Position numbers and translations under genes: made by a program. 64,000 nt of DNA from Streptacidiphilus jiangxiensis (GTDB lineage Bacteria > Actinomycetota > Actinomycetes > Streptomycetales > Streptomycetaceae), in assembly GCF_900109465.1 (NCBI RefSeq), contig NZ_FOAZ01000009.1:278847-342846 (forward strand), given 5' to 3'. Positions within the stretch are counted from its first letter, which is position 1. Every line of letters begins with the position of its first letter. Positions 49,247 to 57,441 of the stretch are shown here, in pieces. The notes beneath the pieces are model-generated. The model was not told the DNA's origin and made no database searches. It saw only the letters and a list, made by a program, of their open reading frames with translations.

Positions 49247-50344
49247 GTGACCATCTCCGTCCGTCTCGTCACCACCATCGCCGCTCCCATGGACCCGGCG
49301 TCCTCAGGGGCTCCGCAGGTCCTGCACTGGCCCGATCGCAGGTTTCTCGTTCAGCGTGACGACACCGAAGTGGTGGCCCTCGACATGGACGTGCTCCCCG
49401 CTGGTCGAGCCTCCGAGGTCCGTTTCCCGGCGCCCTGGCCGCGCCGCTTCGGATCGGTGACGGTGTCGCCGGAGCGGGATGCCGCGGTGTTCGCGGGCGT
49501 GCACGCGGTGCGTTCGGTGGACGCGACCGGTGCGACGCGCTGGGAGGTGCGGCATGGCTGCTGGTGCGGAGGTTGCCCGCTCTTGCACCCATCCTTCGAC
49601 GCATACGCGCACGACGAAGACCATCTCTACGCTGACGGCGGCTCAGTCGCCGTGAGTGCGGGCGGCAGGCTTGTCTGGGCGCACGTCCGGGCACCGCTGG
49701 GCGGCGACGGGGACACGGAGGACGACCAGGAACTATGGGTGGTCTTGGACGCCATGGACGGAAGAGTCCTGGGGCGCGTGAACACCACGACCGCGGCCTC
49801 CCACTCCGAGCACACTCCCCATCTGGATCCGGCGCAGATGGGGCTGAGTGTCGGCGAGGGCGAGGAGGGATCGCCCGCGCTGTGGGGACGCTGGGACGGG
49901 CGGCAACTGACCGCCGCGCAGATCGGGTTCGATCTGGTCCTCCTCGCGGTGAGCCCGGCCGGCCGGCACCTCCTGACCGTCGACGCCGGGCAGTGGTCGC
50001 TCGGCCTCCACCGGGCGGAGGACGGCTCACTCCTGCGAGAACTGAACGCCCAGGGCACGGTGCCGTCGCACCCGCGTGACACGGGCGACGACAGGGTCTA
50101 CTGGGACTACGACGCGGCCTTCGTGGATGAGAACACCATCGTTGCCGGCACCTCCGAGTGCGACGCCCCGCACGGCACGGCCCGCCATTGGCTGGTCGAC
50201 GTGCAGGAGATGACCCTGCGCGGCGAAATCTCCTACCCCTTCCTTGTCTCCGGGCCGGCCCGTTCTGCGGGGGACGGCGCGTGGTACACGGTCTCCAAGG
50301 ACCGGACGGCTGTGCATCTGTGGAAGTTGGCCGGCGAGATCTGA
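49247..50344 (+). CDS. Beta-propeller-like hypothetical protein
   Basis: A 365-residue protein with repeated strand-turn-strand segments ending in VVALDMDVLP, AAVFAGVHAVRSVDATGATRWEVRHG, GGSVAVSAGGRLVWAHVRAP and LLTVDAGQWSLGLHRAEDGSLLRELNAQG. This fits a WD40- or YVTN-like propeller. A CWCGGCP cluster sits near residue 104. GTG 49247 has GGAAG 4 nt upstream; ATG 49289 and GTG 49232 are alternatives. No signal peptide. Function unknown. Confidence 0.7.
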   Translation: MTISVRLVTTIAAPMDPASSGAPQVLHWPDRRFLVQRDDTEVVALDMDVLPAGRASEVRFPAPWPRRFGSVTVSPERDAAVFAGVHAVRSVDATGATRWEVRHGCWCGGCPLLHPSFDAYAHDEDHLYADGGSVAVSAGGRLVWAHVRAPLGGDGDTEDDQELWVVLDAMDGRVLGRVNTTTAASHSEHTPHLDPAQMGLSVGEGEEGSPALWGRWDGRQLTAAQIGFDLVLLAVSPAGRHLLTVDAGQWSLGLHRAEDGSLLRELNAQGTVPSHPRDTGDDRVYWDYDAAFVDENTIVAGTSECDAPHGTARHWLVDVQEMTLRGEISYPFLVSGPARSAGDGAWYTVSKDRTAVHLWKLAGEI

Positions 50345-50383
50345 CGCCGGCCGGGTCATGCCCTGACCGTTCGCCGAACGGCA

Positions 50384-50411
50384 GACCGACGTCGGGTTGA
50401 CCGACGTCGGG
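50384..50411. repeat. Twin 13-bp direct repeats, each holding the palindrome CCGACGTCGG
   Basis: GACCGACGTCGGG occurs at 50384-50396 and 50399-50411, separated by TT. Each contains a perfect 10-bp palindrome. They lie between convergent genes, 68 bp past the TetR stop. They may be part of a terminator or an unassigned regulator site. Confidence 0.55.
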
Positions 50412-50478
50412 AGCGCCGTGCGCGGGCGGTTACGTCTTCGGGCCGTCGAACGCTCCGCGGTGGTCGAAAGAGCCGTGG

Positions 50479-51102
50479 TCAGTGGCGTCTCCTGCGGACG
50501 CGCGGGATGCGGTCGAAGACGGCCGCCGCGCGCTCGGCCTGGGCGAAGAGGTCCGCAGGGCGGCTGCGGTCCTGGTCGAGGTGGGTGAGGGTCTCCAGGC
50601 CGAGGTAGAACGCCACCGCCGCGCGCGCCGCGACGGGGATCCTGACCAGGGTGGCGAGCGGCTTGCCGCGCAGCAGCGTGGTCAGCAGCTCCTCGGCCAG
50701 TTGCTCGAAGCGGGTGGTCTCGACGGCGAGCCGGTCGGCGAGCCGGGTGCCGGGGCGGGCGCCGCCGTAGATCTCGCAGACGGCGGCGACGTGACCGCTC
50801 GCCACGTCCTCGGCGTACAGCTCGCGCAGGATGCGGACGGCAGGGCGAGCCCGGTCGACTCCGTCGAGGGCCTCGCGGTAGCGGCCGAGACGGCCGGTGC
50901 AGCTGTGGGTGAGGGCGGCGACGATCAGGTCGTCCAGGTCGTCGAAGTGGTAGTAGATGACGCCGGGCGCGAAATCGCCGCACTGCGCGACCGCGCGGGC
51001 GGTGGTGCCGCCGAACCCGTGGGCGGCCAGGCAGGCCAGCGCGGCCTCGACGACGCGGGTGCGGGTGTCCGACCGGCGCTCGGTCCGTCCGGGCTCAGAC
51101 AA
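50479..51102 (-). CDS. TetR-family regulator, TTG start, coupled to the desaturase gene
   Basis: A 207-residue regulator. The helix-turn-helix is at about 15-60 (RVVEAALACLAAHGFGGTTARAVAQCGDFAPGVIYYHFDDLDDLIVAAL). The ligand domain covers 75-190. The only workable start is TTG 51102, which overlaps the last 8 bp of the desaturase gene, so it is translated by coupling. It closes a three-gene operon. The palindrome over the operon start (53456-53470) is its most likely operator, giving feedback control of the pigment genes. Confidence 0.86.
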   Translation of the reverse strand: MSEPGRTERRSDTRTRVVEAALACLAAHGFGGTTARAVAQCGDFAPGVIYYHFDDLDDLIVAALTHSCTGRLGRYREALDGVDRARPAVRILRELYAEDVASGHVAAVCEIYGGARPGTRLADRLAVETTRFEQLAEELLTTLLRGKPLATLVRIPVAARAAVAFYLGLETLTHLDQDRSRPADLFAQAERAAAVFDRIPRVRRRRH

Positions 51103-51931
51103 CGCGCACCGGCCGGACGCCGTGGCCGCTCAGGTAGCCGTCGAGACGGCGGGCCAGCTCCGGCAGGTGGTGGCTGGGGACCTCGGGGTACAAGTGGTGC
51201 TCCAGGTGGTAGGTCAGTTCCAGGAAGAGCGCCGGTACGAGGCGACCCCGCAGTGTGCGGGTCCAGGTCAACGGCGAGTCCCCGTAACCGTGGTGGGGAA
51301 GGTACACGGTCAGCAGCGGATACACCCAGCTGCCGACGGTGACCAGGCACGCGTAGAGCAGCACGCCGGGAGCGTCGGGCCACAGGAGCGCCCCGGCCGC
51401 GAACGCGACGAAGGGGGCCGCCGCCTCGGCGAGCAGCCACCGCCGTGCGGCGGCGGAGCCGGCGCGCCGGTAGGCCCACCACCACAGGCGCGGCAGGAAG
51501 ACCGGGCCCTGGCAGATCGCGCCGAGCAGACCGAGGTCGGCCGGGGCTCCCTCGGGATCGTCGTGGTGCGGGAAGAACCCGTGGTGGCGGGTGTGCGTGG
51601 CCCGGTAGGCGTGACCGCTCTCCAGCAGGAAGAGCCCCAGGACGAACAGCGCCGCCTCCGTGGCCCGCGCGGAGAGGCCGAGCGTGCGGTGCACCACGTC
51701 GTGCGTCGTCGTCACGACGCAGACGAACACCGCGAAGACGAGCGGCGGTGTGGCCCACCACCATCCCAGCCCGGCGGCGACGGCGAAGAGCGCGACGCAA
51801 CCGGCGGGACGGGTCAGTGCGACGATGCGCTGTCGGGGCGAGGTCCGCAGCAGGTCCTCGCCGAGCTCGGTCAACGTCGGCGCGTCGGACGGGCGGTGGC
51901 GCGGGTTGCGGGCGGCCGCCGGGGCGGTCAC
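51095..51931 (-). CDS. Membrane fatty-acid-desaturase-type di-iron enzyme, possibly a carotenoid ketolase/hydroxylase
   Basis: A 278-residue membrane enzyme with three His boxes: HDVVH (77-81), HTRHH (113-117; followed by H122/H123) and HLEHH (242-246). These bind two irons that activate oxygen. Several helices lie between the boxes. Coupling (GTGA, 4 bp) to a phytoene-desaturase-like gene suggests a carotenoid rather than a lipid substrate, as in CrtW-type ketolases. That is an inference from context. The gene also overlaps TetR. No crtE or crtB gene is present in this window. Confidence 0.85.
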   Translation of the reverse strand: MTAPAAARNPRHRPSDAPTLTELGEDLLRTSPRQRIVALTRPAGCVALFAVAAGLGWWWATPPLVFAVFVCVVTTTHDVVHRTLGLSARATEAALFVLGLFLLESGHAYRATHTRHHGFFPHHDDPEGAPADLGLLGAICQGPVFLPRLWWWAYRRAGSAAARRWLLAEAAAPFVAFAAGALLWPDAPGVLLYACLVTVGSWVYPLLTVYLPHHGYGDSPLTWTRTLRGRLVPALFLELTYHLEHHLYPEVPSHHLPELARRLDGYLSGHGVRPVRVV

Positions 51932-53469
51932 CGGCGGAACCCCCGCTCGCGCAGCATGCCCTCCGCGACGATCCGACTGGAGAGCACGCAGGCGACCGTC
52001 CCGAGACCGGGCCAGGTGGAGTCGCCCACGAGCCACAGTCCGCTGCCGCGTCCGGCGAGGTCGTGCGGAACGGCGTGCTGGTTGGCGTTGCCCGGGTGCT
52101 GGCGCGGGCCGCCCACGGCCCCGAACGGGCGCTGGGCGAACCGCGCGTAGGCCCGCGGTGTCGCCACCGAGGCGTAGACGGCACGTTCCCCCAGCTGCGG
52201 ATAGGCCTGCCGGGCCCGGGCGACCAGGTGCTCGCCGAGCTCCTTCTTCCGCTGCTGGTACGCCGGTTCGTCCAGGCCCCGCCAGGAGGACAGCTCGGTG
52301 TGGGTGGAGAGCATCACGGCCCGGTGGCCGGGTGGCGCACTGGCCGTGTCGCCCGCGGCGGAGACGGACACGAACATGTTGTTCCCCTCCCCGAGCGGGC
52401 GCGTGTAGCTGTCCAGCAGTTGATGATGTGTCATCTCCTGGCCCGCGACCTCCCCCTCCGGCACGCCGAGGAAGACGACGCACGCGCCGCCGAGCGCGTC
52501 CGCGTCACGACGCACGAAGCGGGCGAGCCGCGCGGCGAGCGGGAGGCCCGCGCAGACGCGGGCGGCGCTCTGCGCGGGGACGGCGAGGACCACGCGGCGG
52601 GCGGCGACCACCCCGCGCCGGGTCGTGACCGTGTAGGCGCCCGGTCGGCCCGCCACCGCCGTGACCATGGACGCGAAGCGGATCTGCCCGCCCAGCTCGC
52701 GGTAGCGGGACAGCAGTCCGCGCCAGAACCCGTGCATCCCGCCGGAGTGCCGGTACAGTCCGGCGCCCCGGATGGTCACCCCGAGTGCGGCGTTGATCAA
52801 CGGCGCCCGGTCCAGCCCCGCATGCACGGTGTCCTCCACGAGCATGGCGAGCAGGCCGGTCAGCGGAGCGTCCTCACGCAGGCCGTGACGGCGCAGCGCG
52901 TCGCCCATCGTCCAGGTGACGTACCGCGCCAGGGGCAGCTGGCCCAGTCCCACGGCCCGGGCGTCGCGCCAGGCCGTCGCGGGGTCGCGTACCGGCAGCG
53001 TCACGCCTGCGCGGCTGGCGCGCCAGAAGACGTCGGCCAGCTCGTCGAGCAGCGCCCAGAACCGCCGGTGCGCCTCGGTGTCACCGAGGACCCGCAGGCG
53101 CTCGGTGTGCCAGCGCTGCGGATCCCGGTACAGCACCAGGTCGCGGTCCGGGAGGAAGGCGCGGTAGCCGGGCAGCGGCTCCGCGTCCAGCGGACCCAGG
53201 CCCACGCTTGTCAGCAGTTCGGCGCCGACCCCGCCCGGGCCGAAGTCGACGAGCGTGGTCGCGCCCACGTCGAAGGAGAAGCCGCGCTTGCGGAACCAGC
53301 CCGCGCACCCGCCGGGATGGCCGTGCGCCTCCAGCACCACGGTCGACAGTCCGGCCGCCTGCAGCCGCAACGCCGTCGCCATCCCGGCCAGTCCCGCGCC
53401 GACGACCGCGACGTCCACCGCTCCGTCGGCCGGCTCACCATCTGTTCTCTGAACGGATGTTCTGAACAT
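51928..53469 (-). CDS. Phytoene-desaturase-like FAD-dependent oxidoreductase (CrtI/CrtO family)
   Basis: A 513-residue flavoprotein. The FAD-binding Rossmann motif is DVAVVGAGLAGMATAL, followed by VVLEAHGHPGG. The C-terminal signature is GLWLVGDSTWPGLGTVACVLSSRIVAEGML, typical of CrtI-type enzymes. It oxidises or isomerises a polyene substrate. ATG 53469 lies within a perfect 15-bp palindrome, 6 nt after a -10, so the message is probably leaderless. It is first of a three-gene operon with the desaturase and TetR genes. Whether it acts as desaturase or ketolase (CrtO) cannot be decided here. Confidence 0.87.
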   Translation of the reverse strand: MFRTSVQRTDGEPADGAVDVAVVGAGLAGMATALRLQAAGLSTVVLEAHGHPGGCAGWFRKRGFSFDVGATTLVDFGPGGVGAELLTSVGLGPLDAEPLPGYRAFLPDRDLVLYRDPQRWHTERLRVLGDTEAHRRFWALLDELADVFWRASRAGVTLPVRDPATAWRDARAVGLGQLPLARYVTWTMGDALRRHGLREDAPLTGLLAMLVEDTVHAGLDRAPLINAALGVTIRGAGLYRHSGGMHGFWRGLLSRYRELGGQIRFASMVTAVAGRPGAYTVTTRRGVVAARRVVLAVPAQSAARVCAGLPLAARLARFVRRDADALGGACVVFLGVPEGEVAGQEMTHHQLLDSYTRPLGEGNNMFVSVSAAGDTASAPPGHRAVMLSTHTELSSWRGLDEPAYQQRKKELGEHLVARARQAYPQLGERAVYASVATPRAYARFAQRPFGAVGGPRQHPGNANQHAVPHDLAGRGSGLWLVGDSTWPGLGTVACVLSSRIVAEGMLRERGFRR

Positions 53470-53504
53470 CTGTCCAAAGTCGACGCCGAGGCCGAAGGAG
53501 TCAA
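53456..53504 (-). promoter_or_regulatory. Leaderless promoter with TetR-type palindrome over the start codon
   Basis: On the minus strand: -35 TTGACT (53504-53499), 17-bp spacer, -10 GACTTT (53481-53476), 6 nt, then ATG 53469. The 15-bp palindrome GATGTTC-T-GAACATC (53456-53470) covers the start codon. A related half-site GTTCTCTGAAC lies just inside the gene. A repressor bound here would block transcription start; the operon's own TetR is the natural candidate. Confidence 0.7.
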
Positions 53505-53537
53505 TGGCGGGGCGTCAAGAAGGAGGTGCCTCTCCGT

Positions 53538-53693
53538 TTAGCGGGGCGCGGCGCCCGGCGCGGCGTCCGGGCGTTCCAGCTGCTCGGCGTCCTCGTCGGG
53601 GCGCGTGAACCGGCCGTCGCCGAAGACGTCGCCCAGCACCGGGCGATCGGGACCGACCGTCCGGAGCCCGACGATCCGGATTTCTTCGGACAT
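53538..53693 (-). CDS. 51-residue acidic small protein
   Basis: ATG 53693, preceded by AGAGGGT, opens a frame reading MSEEIRIVGLRTVGPDRP, VLGDVFGDGRFTRPDEDAEQ and LERPDAAPGAAPR. The first half looks ordered with Val/Ile/Gly strands; the tail is acidic then Pro/Ala-rich. It is short for an enzyme and has the leader/core look of a precursor peptide, but it has no Cys. It stands between the pigment operon and, on the opposite strand, TPR and M16-like protease genes. Function unknown. Confidence 0.5.
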   Translation of the reverse strand: MSEEIRIVGLRTVGPDRPVLGDVFGDGRFTRPDEDAEQLERPDAAPGAAPR

Positions 53694-53776
53694 ACCCTCT
53701 GACCAGCCCCGACAGCGACAGCGGCCGAGCCGAAGCCGAGTGGGAGGACGCGGTCCCGCCTCGCTAGGATCCGGCC

Positions 53777-54727
53777 ATGCCACCGGCCGCACCCCTGCCT
53801 CCGCCCGACTTCGACATCGTCTCCGCGCACCCGGAGGTCGGCTGGCTGCGCCAGGCCGCCGCGTCCGGCGACTGGCCCTCGATCCGCCAGTACGTCGCGT
53901 CGCTGCCGCCGGGAACGGACCGGACGTTCGTCGTGAAGGCCGTCGGCGAGGTCGCCGGGGTCGAGCATCCGCTGCGCCAGTTGGTGCACGCGGCACCGGA
54001 CGACGTGCTCGCCCTGACGCTGCTCGGCACGCGCCTGGTCGAGATGGGTTCGGAGATACGCACCGCCAAGGGCGCCGAGCACGTCAGCCGCGAGCAGTTC
54101 GCCGCCTTCCACGAGCACCTGCGCCAGGCCGAGCCACTGCTGATCCGGGCCACCGCCCTCGACCCGACGTTCGACCCGGCCTGGGCCGAGCGGCTCAGCA
54201 CCGCCAAGGGCCTGCAGCTCGGCCAGAACGAGGCCCGCCGCCGCTACGACCGCCTCGTCGCGGCCCACCCCGGCCACTTCACCGGGCAGGCCCGGCTGCT
54301 GCAGCAGCTGTGCCCCAAGTGGGGCGGCAACTGGGACGACGCCCACGCCTTCGCCCAGGAATGCCTGCGCACCGCGCAGCCGGGCAGCCTCAACGCCGGC
54401 CTGCTCGCCGAACTCCACCTGGAGCGCTGGCTCGACGCCGGACGCGGCGACAAGGGTGCCGCCTACCTGCGGCAGCCGCACGTCCTCGCCGAGCTCGTGC
54501 ACGCCGCCGACTGCTCCGTCGCCCACCCGGCGTTCCGGCGCACCCACGGGTGGGTGACCGTGCAGGGCTGTTTCGCCGCCCTGTTCGCGCTGGCCGGCGA
54601 CCAGCAGCGGGCCGCCTGGCACTTCCGCGCGCTGGGCAACCTCGCCACCAGCTACCCGTGGGGCTACCTGGGGAACCCCGCGCAGTCCTACACCAAGTAC
54701 CGCGACGCCGCACTGGCGAGAGGCTGA
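53777..54727 (+). CDS. TPR-like helical protein paired with the M16-like protease
   Basis: A 316-residue all-helical protein with TPR-like units: GWLRQAAASGDWPSIRQYVASLPPGTDRTFVVKAVGEVAGVEHPLRQLVHAAPDDVLALTLLGTRLVEMG, HLRQAEPLLIRATALDPTFDPAWAERLSTAKGLQLGQNEARRRYDRLVAAHPGHFTGQARLLQQLC. No signal peptide. ATG 53777 follows a weak ribosome-binding site. It ends 8 bp before the protease start, so the two are co-transcribed and may form a complex. Family name uncertain. Confidence 0.75.
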   Translation: MPPAAPLPPPDFDIVSAHPEVGWLRQAAASGDWPSIRQYVASLPPGTDRTFVVKAVGEVAGVEHPLRQLVHAAPDDVLALTLLGTRLVEMGSEIRTAKGAEHVSREQFAAFHEHLRQAEPLLIRATALDPTFDPAWAERLSTAKGLQLGQNEARRRYDRLVAAHPGHFTGQARLLQQLCPKWGGNWDDAHAFAQECLRTAQPGSLNAGLLAELHLERWLDAGRGDKGAAYLRQPHVLAELVHAADCSVAHPAFRRTHGWVTVQGCFAALFALAGDQQRAAWHFRALGNLATSYPWGYLGNPAQSYTKYRDAALARG

Positions 54728-54735
54728 GCCGACCC

Positions 54736-56463
54736 GTGAGCCCTTCCTTCCACTCCACCGAGGTCGACGGCATCCCGGCGCTGTTCGCCCACCGCCCCGG
54801 ACCCATGCGGGCCGGCCTGGTCTTCCGTGTCGGCGTGGCCGACGAGACGCTGGCGAGCACCGGGATCACCCACCTGACGGAGCATCTCGCGCTGCACCGG
54901 CAGGGCCTGGCGGACTACCACTTCAACGGCGTCACCAAGGCCACCTTCACCCACTTCCTCGTCGAGGGCGACCAGCGCGAGGTCGTCGCCTACCTCAACG
55001 GCGTCTGCTCCTCCCTCGTCGACCTTCCGATGGACCGGCTGGAGGTGGAGAAGGAGATCCTGCGTACCGAGGCGGCGAGCCGCAATCCGGGCCAGCTCCC
55101 ACTGTGGCGCTACGGCGCCCAGGGGCACGGGCTCATCAGCTACCCCGAGTGGGGCCTCGGCCCGCTGCGGCCCGACGACGTCCGCGCCTGGGCCGACCAG
55201 TGGTTCACCCGCGACAACGCGGTGCTCTGGATCGCCGGTGAGCAGTTCCCGGCCGGGCTGGATCTCAAGCTCCCCGCCGGTGCCTGGCGCCCGCTGCCCC
55301 CCGTCACCAGCGCCCTGCCGACCACGCCCGCGTACTTCTCCGACGGCAAGGGCGGCGTCCTCGCCGACTTCCAGGTCACCGAGTCCATCGCGGCCGAGGC
55401 CTACGCGGCGGTCCTGGAACGCGAGTTGTTCCGCGCGCTGCGCCAGGAGGGCGGCTGGTCCTACACCGCCGCCACGGACTACGTCGCGCGCGGAGACGGC
55501 TACGCGATGCTGACCGCCTTCGCCGACGCGCTGCCCAAGAAGCAGGATGCGGTGCTGGGCGGGTTCGTCGACGTGCTGGCCAAGCTGCAGGTCGGGCGCA
55601 TCGAGCAGGCGGACCTGGACGCGGCCCGCAGCCGTCTCGACGCCGCCCTGACCGCGCCCGACGCGGCGGCCAAACGCCTGCCCGGCGCCGCCGAGAACTA
55701 CCTGACGGGCCGCCCGGTCGTCGAACTCGACCAGGTCCGGGCCGAGCTGTGGTCCCTCACCCCGGCCCACCTGCACGCCGTGGCCACCGAGGCGGCGGGC
55801 ACGGCGCTGCTGCAGGTGCCGTCCGGGCACGGAGCGAAGTGGGCCGGCTTCGTGCCCGCGCCCACCCAGTCGACCGGCGCGGTCGCCGGGCGCAGCTTCC
55901 CGTCGGTCGCGAAGGACGGGACGGCGCTCGTCGTGGGGCCGGAGGGCGTGAGCTTCACCGCGCCCGATCTGTACGTGACGGTCCGCTACCGCGACTGCGC
56001 CGCAAAGCTCAGCTGGCCCGACGGCGGGCGCCGCCTGATCGGCACCGACGGCCTCACCGTCGAGATCGAGCCCGCGCAGTACGGCCTCGACGCCCAGACG
56101 ATGGCCGGCGTCGACGCCGCCGTCCACCCGTCCGCCACCGTCTGGCTGCCTCCGCGCCAGAACCGCCCGCAGGTCAGGACCTCCGCAACGCCGGCTGCCG
56201 CCACGAACGCGGTGGTGAGCGGCAGCGGGAAGGGGAAGCGACCGACCACCGAGCGGACCCGCGCGCAGACCGTGGTCCTCGTCGTGTTCCTCCTCCTGTC
56301 GATCCCGTGGTCCGGGCTCGCGCTGCTGGTCACCGCGTTCGGCGCCAGTGATCCGCAGACCAGCACCAGCGACTGGATCGTCGTGACCGTCTTCTTCTGG
56401 GTGGTCGCCGCCCTGCTGGCCTGGCCGGCGATCCGCGTCCTGCGCCGCACCCGGCGTCGGTGA
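54736..56463 (+). CDS. M16-like zinc protease domain protein with C-terminal membrane anchor
   Basis: A 575-residue protein. The N-terminal domain has the inverted zinc motif HxxEH as H46-L-T-E49-H50 (ITHLTEHLALH). The distal Glu is in the helix DRLEVEKEILRTEAASRNPG (103-112). An M16_C-like second half follows (VLERELFRALRQEGGWSYTAATDYVARGDGY). A regulatory-looking domain then leads to two transmembrane helices near the C-terminus (VVLVVFLLLSIPWSGLALLVTAFG; WIVVTVFFWVVAALLAWP). No signal peptide, so the protease half should be cytosolic. GTG 54736 starts 8 bp after the TPR gene. Confidence 0.82.
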   Translation: MSPSFHSTEVDGIPALFAHRPGPMRAGLVFRVGVADETLASTGITHLTEHLALHRQGLADYHFNGVTKATFTHFLVEGDQREVVAYLNGVCSSLVDLPMDRLEVEKEILRTEAASRNPGQLPLWRYGAQGHGLISYPEWGLGPLRPDDVRAWADQWFTRDNAVLWIAGEQFPAGLDLKLPAGAWRPLPPVTSALPTTPAYFSDGKGGVLADFQVTESIAAEAYAAVLERELFRALRQEGGWSYTAATDYVARGDGYAMLTAFADALPKKQDAVLGGFVDVLAKLQVGRIEQADLDAARSRLDAALTAPDAAAKRLPGAAENYLTGRPVVELDQVRAELWSLTPAHLHAVATEAAGTALLQVPSGHGAKWAGFVPAPTQSTGAVAGRSFPSVAKDGTALVVGPEGVSFTAPDLYVTVRYRDCAAKLSWPDGGRRLIGTDGLTVEIEPAQYGLDAQTMAGVDAAVHPSATVWLPPRQNRPQVRTSATPAAATNAVVSGSGKGKRPTTERTRAQTVVLVVFLLLSIPWSGLALLVTAFGASDPQTSTSDWIVVTVFFWVVAALLAWPAIRVLRRTRRR

Positions 56464-56544
56464 CGGGCCGGAAGTTGCCTGGAAGATCAAGGACTTGACT
56501 AGACTCTGGGACGGAAGAACAGGCCGAGGCGGGGAGTGCGGACG

Positions 56545-57393
56545 ATGAGCGCGGGGGATCTGGTTATGGGAGGTCCGGGTCAGGACGGGCCGCTCAGCAC
56601 CCGGATACGGCAGGACGTGCCGCACAGCGCCCGGATGTACGACTACTTCCTCGGCGGCAAGGACCACTACGCGGTGGACCGCGAGGCCGCCGAGCGGGTG
56701 CTCCAGGTCTTCCCCAACATGCGGACCGCCGTCCGGGCCAACCGGGCGTTCATGCGCCGCTCGACCCGGGCGCTGGCCCAGCAGGGCCTGCGGCAGTGGC
56801 TCGACATCGGGACGGGCATCCCCACCTCCCCGAACCTGCACGAGGTGGCGCAGTCCGTGGCCCCGGACGTGCGGGTGGTGTACGTGGACAACGACCCCGT
56901 CGTCCTCGCCCACTCCCGGGCGCTGATGACCAGCCGCCCCGAGGGCCGTACGGCCTACCTCCACGGCGACGTGCACGATCCCGCCGCGATCCTGGGCGCC
57001 CCGCAGCTGGCCGAGACACTCGACCTGGGTCGGCCGGTGGTGCTGTCGATGGTGGCCCTGCTGCACTTCGTGCCGGACCTCGCCGAGGCCCGGTCCATCG
57101 TCGACCGGCTGCTGGCACCGCTCCCGACCGGCTCCGCGCTGGTGCTCTCGCACGCCACCGCCGAGCTCGACCCCGAGGGCGCGCCGAAGGTCCAGGAGAT
57201 CTACAACGCCGCCGGCACCAGCTTGCAGCTGCGCTCGCAGGCCGAGTTCGCCACGCTCTTCGAGGGCCTGAGGCTGTTGGAGCCGGGCATCGTCACGGCC
57301 CACCGCTGGCGTCCCGACGACGCCGACCCGCTGCCGGTCGGCGTGACGGACGCGCAGGTGTCGTTCTATGCGGCGGTCGGGATCAAGGAGTAG
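56545..57393 (+). CDS. SAM-dependent methyltransferase, SAV2177/DUF574 family
   Basis: A 282-residue protein with the family-specific start (VPHSARMYDYFLGGKDHYAVDREAAERVLQVFPNMRTAVRANRAFMRRSTRALAQQGLRQWLDIGTGIPT). The SAM-binding loop is WLDIGTGIP and the second strand is VVYVDNDPVVLAHSRALM. Such proteins are very numerous in streptomycetes and their substrates are mostly unknown. ATG 56545 has GGGGAG 8 nt upstream; GTG 56536 is an alternative. TAGACT at about 56500 could be the -10. Confidence 0.88.
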   Translation: MSAGDLVMGGPGQDGPLSTRIRQDVPHSARMYDYFLGGKDHYAVDREAAERVLQVFPNMRTAVRANRAFMRRSTRALAQQGLRQWLDIGTGIPTSPNLHEVAQSVAPDVRVVYVDNDPVVLAHSRALMTSRPEGRTAYLHGDVHDPAAILGAPQLAETLDLGRPVVLSMVALLHFVPDLAEARSIVDRLLAPLPTGSALVLSHATAELDPEGAPKVQEIYNAAGTSLQLRSQAEFATLFEGLRLLEPGIVTAHRWRPDDADPLPVGVTDAQVSFYAAVGIKE

Positions 57394-57400
57394 AGATCCA

Positions 57401-57434
57401 CTGACAGGAGATGTCAGGAGAGCCCGCCTAGCCT
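57401..57434 (+). promoter_or_regulatory. Inverted repeat and leaderless promoter of the NIPSNAP gene
   Basis: CTGACA (57401-57406) and TGTCAG (57412-57417) form a perfect repeat with 5-bp spacer. The -10 TAGCCT (57429-57434) lies 7 nt before ATG 57442. The repeat is placed where a repressor or activator would touch the -35 region. Confidence 0.5.
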
Positions 57435-57441
57435 GCGGCGC

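Noticed and set aside
51095..53469. Complete carotenoid gene cluster
   Set aside because: Only two pigment-type enzymes and a regulator are here; crtE, crtB and cyclase genes are absent from the window.
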